Positions 6,990 to 10,478 of a stretch of 10,478 nt of DNA are shown here, piece after piece (within the stretch, counting starts at the first letter, position 1; every line of letters starts with the position of its first letter). This stretch comes from an uncultured Chloroflexota bacterium. Lineage in GTDB: Bacteria > Chloroflexota > Anaerolineae > Aggregatilineales > Phototrophicaceae. The stretch spans positions 1 to 10,478 of the forward strand of contig CALMZT010000770.1 of assembly GCA_937870805.1 (NCBI GenBank), in the 5' to 3' direction. The notes beneath the pieces are model-generated. The model worked only from the letters and a program-made list of their open reading frames with translations, was not told the origin of the DNA and searched no databases. The position numbers were made by a program, and so were the translations under genes.

Positions 6990-7867
6990 CGCGCCGACGC
7001 CTGCGTTTGCTCATCCTATATCTCACCTTTATTCTGGCGCTGCTGGGGTTCGTCGCCTTTCTGGCAGGCGTCGTCATTGAATTTTTCTCGCGTGGCGCGC
7101 CTGCCGTTGATCGACTCAGTGGTGAATTGTCGCCTGTGATTCAAGTAGCGCTAACAGGCTTATGTCTTGCAGCACTCATGTCAATTATCTGGTTCGGCTT
7201 GGTTGGCTTGCTCCTGGCGCGGCAGTCACGGCAGCTTGGCGCAGACTATGGCGACGCCTACCGCCTTATCGAGGCGTTTCGCTTCCGCGAAGCTATACCT
7301 TTACTGGAACGTACCATACGCGATGGTAAAGAGACTTCAGAAGTGTTGATGCTGCTGACCAGCGCCTATGCTTACAACGGACAGCTAGCGAAAGCACAAG
7401 CCGCCGCTGACCGAGCGGTACAGCTTTTTCCGAATGATCCCGCCGCTTATATCACACTGGCGAATGGCTATCGTTTACAAGCTGCCTACGATGAAGCAGC
7501 GCGTTCGCTGATGCACGCCGCCGCCCTTGCCCCTGATAACCCTATTATCTGGGCAGAACTGGGCTTTGCACAACGCTTCGCCGGAGATGCTGCCGCCGTT
7601 GAGTCCTTCAAAACAGCCGCGATGTACTCTATGCCCGAAATGTATGCCTTGCGCGTTTATTATCATCTGGCGCAAGCCTACAAAGCCAGCGGCGACACCG
7701 AACAAGCTGTGCGTGCGGCGCAGCGTATGATGAGCGCGCGTAACGGACTCAATGTTTGGCGAACGGGCTTAGGCGCGCTTGAAGGCATGGCTTATGGACA
7801 GGCACTGCGTTACGAAGTCGCCGCGATTGAACAAGCGATTGCCGACGCCGATGCAGGAAGCCGTTGA
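6986..7867 (+). CDS. membrane-anchored TPR protein 2 (two N-terminal helices)
   Basis: A protein of 293 residues that starts MTRRRLRLLI, strongly basic, followed by TM1 (about 7-33) and TM2 (about 51-78). The intervening loop 34-50 should be outside and the rest inside. From about 88 to 255 it holds four to five TPR units: AYRLIEAFRFREAIPLLER, LMLLTSAYAYNGQLAKAQA, AAYITLANGYRLQAAYDEA, IIWAELGFAQRFAGDAAA and VYYHLAQAYKASGDTEQA. GAGAAGG lies four bases before the ATG, which overlaps the previous stop (ATGA). The C-terminal GLNVW...ALEGM segment matches the GLKDW...  segment of TPR protein 1 in place and pattern, so I read these as diverged tandem paralogues. No enzymatic motif is seen. Confidence 0.83.
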   Translation: MTRRRLRLLILYLTFILALLGFVAFLAGVVIEFFSRGAPAVDRLSGELSPVIQVALTGLCLAALMSIIWFGLVGLLLARQSRQLGADYGDAYRLIEAFRFREAIPLLERTIRDGKETSEVLMLLTSAYAYNGQLAKAQAAADRAVQLFPNDPAAYITLANGYRLQAAYDEAARSLMHAAALAPDNPIIWAELGFAQRFAGDAAAVESFKTAAMYSMPEMYALRVYYHLAQAYKASGDTEQAVRAAQRMMSARNGLNVWRTGLGALEGMAYGQALRYEVAAIEQAIADADAGSR

Positions 7868-8673
7868 TGACGTTGATTCATCTCATGCGAGACTTGATAC
7901 GCGATATTCGCGCCTGGGACAGTGCCTCGCGTGTCGCGCTGATGATCGCCCTAGTGTTGTGCGTTGGCTTCGGTCTCGCAGCGGCGTTTGCGCCTGTTAT
8001 GTGGCGGCAGCCAGCAATTATTGGACTGGTTGGATTAATCATTGTCACACAACTCATCCTCCTGTGGGGCAATCGTGGCATGGTCGCGCCCTACACCCAG
8101 GCACAGCGTCATTACATGCATGGTGAATTTGAAAAAACACGTAACATCCTTGAACCTTTGCGTGACTGTGGAAACACCGATATACGGGTGCTGACGCTGC
8201 TTGGCAATACTTATCGTCAACTTGGGATGCTCGACGAAAGCGAGGTTATACTGCGTTGTGCGCTTGATAAAGAATCTTTACATCCCTTCCCTTTATATGG
8301 ATTCGGGCGTACACTGCTATCAAAGGGCAATTACCATGAAGCAGTCATAGTGCTAGAGAAAGCAATTCGCGCAGGAACAACGGTTGCTCAATTCGACTTG
8401 GGGGAAGTCTACTACCGTTTAGGGCAGTGGCAGCAGGCACAAACACATTTGCAAGCCATCAAACCCTCTCTGCAAGAACCCTATCGAGCATTAATGGCTG
8501 ATTATTTGCTGTATCGTCTGGGTATCGGTATGCCCCCAACACCAGCACTGGTGCGTGAAGGGCTTCCCTTTTGGGAAGAAAGCGCTAAACGTTTCCAGGC
8601 CACACCCTATGGTATAGTTTTAGCTGAAGATATTCTAGCGATACAAACACTCACTGAGGAGAGAAAGACATGA
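7867..8673 (+). CDS. membrane-anchored TPR protein 3 (two N-terminal helices)
   Basis: A protein of 268 residues. A basic, amphipathic N-terminus (about 1-22) precedes TM1 (about 24-43) and TM2 (about 49-67), so the C-terminal domain should be cytoplasmic, as in the two upstream proteins. TPR-like units run from about 74 to 200: AQRHYMHGEFEKTRNILEPL, LTLLGNTYRQLGMLDESE, LYGFGRTLLSKGNYHEAV and FDLGEVYYRLGQWQQAQ. The final 65 residues are helical, with a proline-rich link G-M-P-P-T-P. The start ATG 7867 shares one base with the upstream stop (TGATG). AGGA lies 8 bases before it, a better fit than the in-frame TTG at 7864. It is the third member of the TPR series and the most divergent, lacking the C-terminal GL..W segment. 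Confidence 0.82.
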   Translation: MTLIHLMRDLIRDIRAWDSASRVALMIALVLCVGFGLAAAFAPVMWRQPAIIGLVGLIIVTQLILLWGNRGMVAPYTQAQRHYMHGEFEKTRNILEPLRDCGNTDIRVLTLLGNTYRQLGMLDESEVILRCALDKESLHPFPLYGFGRTLLSKGNYHEAVIVLEKAIRAGTTVAQFDLGEVYYRLGQWQQAQTHLQAIKPSLQEPYRALMADYLLYRLGIGMPPTPALVREGLPFWEESAKRFQATPYGIVLAEDILAIQTLTEERKT

Positions 8674-9185
8674 CCGCAAAAGCCAAAACGCGCCAGAGCC
8701 AACAGGTTTTCCGCATCGGAATTATTCTCGGCATTGTTGGTATTCTGGTGGTCTTCGGCGGATTCGTCGTTTATTTCCTGATCGATCAAGGTTCGCGTCA
8801 AGTGCCGCTTGACATACCAGTTTACGCTGGGGCACAAAGTTGGGGAGAGGCTAATCGCGGCGCACAATCGCGTTCGTTATTTTACCGTATCCCGAACGTA
8901 ACCCCTGAGCAAGTGGTAGAGTACTACAATCAGAAACTAAGAGAATTTAGCGGCACCGATGAGGAACAGTGTGTTCGAGTTCCTGATCAAGGAAATTATA
9001 TCGACTACCAACCTGGAGTGGAAGGTATGGTACCTTACCAATTCATCTGCATGTTTGATCGCTCATATCTGAACGCTACTCAATATACTCGTGTTGTCAT
9101 TTACCCGGGACCGTTTAACGAAGACCCATCGCGTAATGCTGAAGGAATGACGGTTGTCGAATACGACCAAAACTGGAACCCCTAG
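8670..9185 (+). CDS. single-pass membrane protein with extracytoplasmic domain (1 of 2)
   Basis: A 171-residue protein I do not recognise. It has a basic N-terminus (MTAKAKTRQSQQ), one hydrophobic helix at about 16-38, then a domain of about 130 residues predicted to lie outside the cytoplasm. Visible elements are PLDIPVYAGAQSWGE (47-61), NVTPEQVVEYYNQKL (76-90), then Cys101 and Cys127, which could form a disulfide. The P-x-x-V-V-x-Y-Y-x-x-x-L pattern recalls small domains found after the phrase 'YPGA' in many secreted proteins, but I give no family name. A good ribosome site (AGGAGA) lies about 8 bases before the ATG, which overlaps the TPR protein 3 stop by four bases. The next gene encodes a similar architecture. 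Confidence 0.78.
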   Translation: MTAKAKTRQSQQVFRIGIILGIVGILVVFGGFVVYFLIDQGSRQVPLDIPVYAGAQSWGEANRGAQSRSLFYRIPNVTPEQVVEYYNQKLREFSGTDEEQCVRVPDQGNYIDYQPGVEGMVPYQFICMFDRSYLNATQYTRVVIYPGPFNEDPSRNAEGMTVVEYDQNWNP

Positions 9186-9687
9186 TCCTGAGCCGACGCC
9201 AAAGAGACAGCAAGTTTCTCTTCGCGCGTTTGTGCTATCAGCTTTTGCGTTTGCCTTAGCAATTTTCGTGGCGACACAGGTCATCGGGGTACTTTACGCT
9301 ATTCTCTTTCCTCCCGATGGTCCTGTGCTGCCCTTGAATGTCACTGAACTCAGCCACCGCACAGAAGCGCCAGGCGTAGATTACTGGACATACGGCACAG
9401 ACCAGAATGCCTGTGAGGTCATGCGCTTTTTTGCCTCACAAGGGGGGATTTGTCAAACCGTACCGTTGATGTGTGGTGGACCCAATGACACCTCTCTCGC
9501 GGAAAGTACTCCAGCACAGCAGGTAGGAAGCTGCACAGGTGAGCTGCCACTTTCCATCTTTACCTTACGCTGGGAAGTGCGTGTCAGCGCTTATCATCCT
9601 ACAGGCGGCTCCACCCATTTCAGTGTGCTGCGCGAAGTCCTCTGGTTAGGCACATATCCTGTGGAAAATACTCCGACGGCACCCTAA
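9154..9687 (+). CDS. single-pass membrane protein with extracytoplasmic domain (2 of 2), TTG start
   Basis: A 177-residue protein, last gene of the operon. The N-terminal tail is Pro/Thr-rich (TGTPSPEPTPKRQQ). One hydrophobic helix at about 26-52 is followed by a domain predicted outside the cytoplasm, with four cysteines (87, 100, 107, 127) that could make two disulfides. The order helix, PVLPLNV, YWTYGTDQNACEVMRFFASQ and Cys parallels the upstream neighbour, suggesting distant paralogues. The start is taken as TTG 9154 because AGGA lies 7 bases before it and there is no ATG in frame before the membrane helix. This gives a 32-base overlap with the previous gene in another frame. The codon CTA at 9682-9684 in another frame is irrelevant; the real stop is TAA 9685-9687. 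Function is not recognised. Confidence 0.75.
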   Translation: MSNTTKTGTPSPEPTPKRQQVSLRAFVLSAFAFALAIFVATQVIGVLYAILFPPDGPVLPLNVTELSHRTEAPGVDYWTYGTDQNACEVMRFFASQGGICQTVPLMCGGPNDTSLAESTPAQQVGSCTGELPLSIFTLRWEVRVSAYHPTGGSTHFSVLREVLWLGTYPVENTPTAP

Positions 9688-9698
9688 CGTTGCCCCTA

Positions 9699-9719
9699 CC
9701 CGAAAGTCCTGATTTCGGG
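9699..9719 (+). terminator. hairpin after the operon, possible terminator
   Basis: CCCGAAA (9699-9705) and TTTCGGG (9713-9719) form a perfect 7-bp stem with a 7-base loop, starting 12 bases after the last stop codon. What follows is AATAATTA rather than a run of T. If it is an intrinsic terminator it is a weak one, and it might instead act as an mRNA 3'-end stabiliser. Confidence 0.45.
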
Positions 9720-9756
9720 AATAATTATGATGTAAAGCTCATGAAATTAAACCTGA

Positions 9757-9763
9757 GGAGGTG
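9757..9763 (+). promoter_or_regulatory. strong Shine-Dalgarno before the ileS leader ORF
   Basis: GGAGGTG is one of the best Shine-Dalgarno matches I see in this window. It sits 5 bases before GTG 9769 and more than 110 bases before the ileS start, so it cannot serve ileS directly. This is the main evidence that the short ORF is translated. Confidence 0.6.
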
Positions 9764-9768
9764 TGCCC

Positions 9769-9843
9769 GTGCTGGTGAGTAAAGGTGTACTCACGGTGCG
9801 GTTAATTGCCACTCTGAGTCGAATACGCGGTTGGGATCTCTAA
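9769..9843 (+). CDS. candidate 24-codon leader peptide upstream of ileS
   Basis: GTG start, 24 codons, TAA stop at 9841-9843. The peptide reads (V/M)LVSKGVLTVRL, then IATLSRIRGWDL. Leu, Val and Ile codons make up about half of it, with Ile as ATT at codon 13 (9805-9807) and the rare ATA at codon 19 (9823-9825). It is preceded by GGAGGTG at optimal distance. Its 3' third forms the left arm of a stem-loop that ends just before the ileS ribosome site. This is the arrangement of a leader peptide that senses charged tRNA by ribosome stalling. Whether it is translated, and whether Ile or branched-chain codons in general matter, is inference. It is too short to judge by composition, and the match may be chance. 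Confidence 0.45.
   Translation: MLVSKGVLTVRLIATLSRIRGWDL
9775..9794 (+). other. hairpin inside the leader ORF
   Basis: GTGAGTA (9775-9781) and TACTCAC (9788-9794) are perfect 7-base complements with a 6-base loop. The right-arm core TACTC (9788-9792) could instead pair with GAGTA at 9864-9868, in the far arm of the next stem-loop. A switch between structures is therefore possible. Confidence 0.45.
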
Positions 9844-9867
9844 GCATGTGTTCGTATTGATCAGAGT
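9811..9867 (+). promoter_or_regulatory. long stem-loop closing just before the ileS ribosome site
   Basis: ACTCTGA (9811-9817) pairs with TCAGAGT (9861-9867). After a small 4x2 internal loop, AATACG (9822-9827) pairs with CGTATT (9853-9858). The loop contains the leader ORF stop codon. The stem ends two bases before GGAGTG (9870-9875), the probable ileS ribosome site, so folding could block ribosome entry. A ribosome moving through the leader ORF would open the left arm. No T-box consensus sequence was found in this region. Confidence 0.45.
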
Positions 9868-9869
9868 AT

Positions 9870-9875
9870 GGAGTG
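9870..9875 (+). promoter_or_regulatory. ileS ribosome binding site
   Basis: GGAGTG lies four bases before ATG 9880. A nearer upstream ATG at 9868 is followed by GAG and then a stop, so it cannot start ileS. Confidence 0.55.
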
Positions 9876-9879
9876 ATTG

Positions 9880-10478
9880 ATGTTCAAGGCAGTTAACCCG
9901 AAAGTTGACATCCAGAAAGTGGAACGCGACCAGTTGAATTTCTGGCGCGAACAGCGCGTCTTTGAGCGCACCCTGAGCGAACGCGAAGGCGCACCTCGCT
10001 ACGTCTTTTATGAAGGACCGCCCACTGCTAATGGTCGTCCTGGCAGTCATCATGTGCTGGCGCGCGCCTTCAAGGATATGTTCCCACGCTATAAAACGAT
10101 GCGCGGTTATTATGCGCTGCGTAAAGGCGGTTGGGATACACACGGCTTGCCCGTCGAAATCGAAGTCCAGAAGGAACTGGGCATCCAGTACAAACACGAA
10201 ATCGATAAGTATGGCGTTGCGGAATTCAACGAAAAATGCAAAGCCAGTGTCTTCCGCTACATCGCCGATTGGGAAAAACTCACCGAACGCATCGGTTATT
10301 GGGTGGACATGGACAATGCCTATGTCACGTTCACCAATGATTACATGGAAAGCGTGTGGTGGATTCTCAGGCAGCTTTGGGACAAAGGATTGCTGTATAA
10401 GGGGCTGAAGGTTGTCCCTTACTGTCCAAAATGCGGCACTCCGTTGAGCAGCCATGAGGTCTCGCTGGGGTATCAAGA
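9880..10478 (+). CDS. ileS: isoleucyl-tRNA synthetase (type 2, GSHH signature), 5' part
   Basis: The first 199 codons of a gene continuing past the window. IleRS charges tRNA(Ile) with isoleucine. YVFYEGPPTANGRPGSHHVL (41-60) is the class I ATP-binding signature region, with Gly55-Ser-His-His58 replacing the usual H-x-G-H. KGGWDTHGLPVE (82-93) is the conserved IleRS block. WVDMDNAYVTFTNDYMESVWW (141-161) and KVVPYCPKCGTPLSSHEV (177-194) match the eukaryote-like (type 2) branch. The editing domain (CP1), KMSKS loop and anticodon domain lie outside the window. ATG 9880 is supported by GGAGTG four bases upstream and by alignment of the N-terminus (VDIQKVERDQLNFW). The gene is separated from the operon by 192 bases that hold a hairpin and a candidate leader peptide. 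Published work shows that type 2 IleRS with the swapped GXHH motif can resist very high mupirocin; applying this here is inference. Confidence 0.95.
   Translation, partial: MFKAVNPKVDIQKVERDQLNFWREQRVFERTLSEREGAPRYVFYEGPPTANGRPGSHHVLARAFKDMFPRYKTMRGYYALRKGGWDTHGLPVEIEVQKELGIQYKHEIDKYGVAEFNEKCKASVFRYIADWEKLTERIGYWVDMDNAYVTFTNDYMESVWWILRQLWDKGLLYKGLKVVPYCPKCGTPLSSHEVSLGYQ

Noticed and set aside
7864..7866. TTG start for TPR protein 3.
   Set aside because: The adjacent in-frame ATG at 7867 has a better ribosome-site spacing and the common TGATG coupling.
9726..9731. TATGAT as the -10 box of an ileS promoter.
   Set aside because: No -35-like hexamer was found at a suitable distance, so I do not list it as a promoter, although ileS must be transcribed from somewhere near here or by read-through.
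9688..9879. A T-box riboswitch for ileS.
   Set aside because: I could not find the conserved T-box sequence (AGGGTGGNACCGCG) or a plausible antiterminator. The stem-loops present fit a leader-peptide arrangement better.
9802..10476. A 224-codon open frame on the minus strand opposite ileS.
   Set aside because: It is a shadow of ileS codon usage; ileS is certain on the plus strand, and the antisense product has no recognisable motifs.

Overview
The window looks like ordinary chromosomal DNA from a free-living bacterium. I see no phage, transposon, CRISPR, tRNA or rRNA signal. The best guess for the host is a member of the Chloroflexota (Anaerolineae-like). This rests on the style of several proteins: a large multi-pass glycosyltransferase-like protein with a C-terminal beta domain, membrane TPR proteins, a non-HemE URO-D-family protein, and a type 2 IleRS. 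It is an inference from protein style, not a phylogenetic placement.

Layout. On the minus strand, 1-3562, lie a partial URO-D-family enzyme (1-817), a short TPR protein just upstream of it (820-1197), and a 763-residue membrane protein (1271-3562). At about 3563-3620 the transcription units diverge. On the plus strand, 3621-9687, there is one very tight eight-gene run with no gap over 3 bases: two tandem GNAT acetyltransferases, an AlaX-type alanyl-tRNA editing protein, an unrecognised soluble protein, three membrane-anchored TPR proteins in a row, and two single-pass membrane proteins with outward-facing domains. A 192-base intergenic region follows, and then the 5' end of ileS (9880 to the window edge).

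How the parts may work together. The translational overlaps imply that the eight plus-strand genes are co-expressed. The last five form a membrane module: three proteins with an even number of N-terminal helices, which should hold their TPR domains in the cytoplasm, followed by two bitopic proteins with extracytoplasmic domains. I cannot name its function. Translation quality control is present in AlaX and in the neighbouring IleRS. The IleRS has GSHH where the class I HIGH (HXGH) signature should be, which is the altered motif known from mupirocin-hyper-resistant type 2 IleRS.

The most interesting non-coding region is 9688-9879. It holds a possible operon terminator hairpin, then a very strong Shine-Dalgarno sequence in front of a 24-codon ORF rich in Leu, Val and Ile codons. 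The end of that ORF is folded into a long stem-loop that closes just before the ileS ribosome binding site. This has the architecture of leader-peptide attenuation of ileS, without any recognisable T-box.
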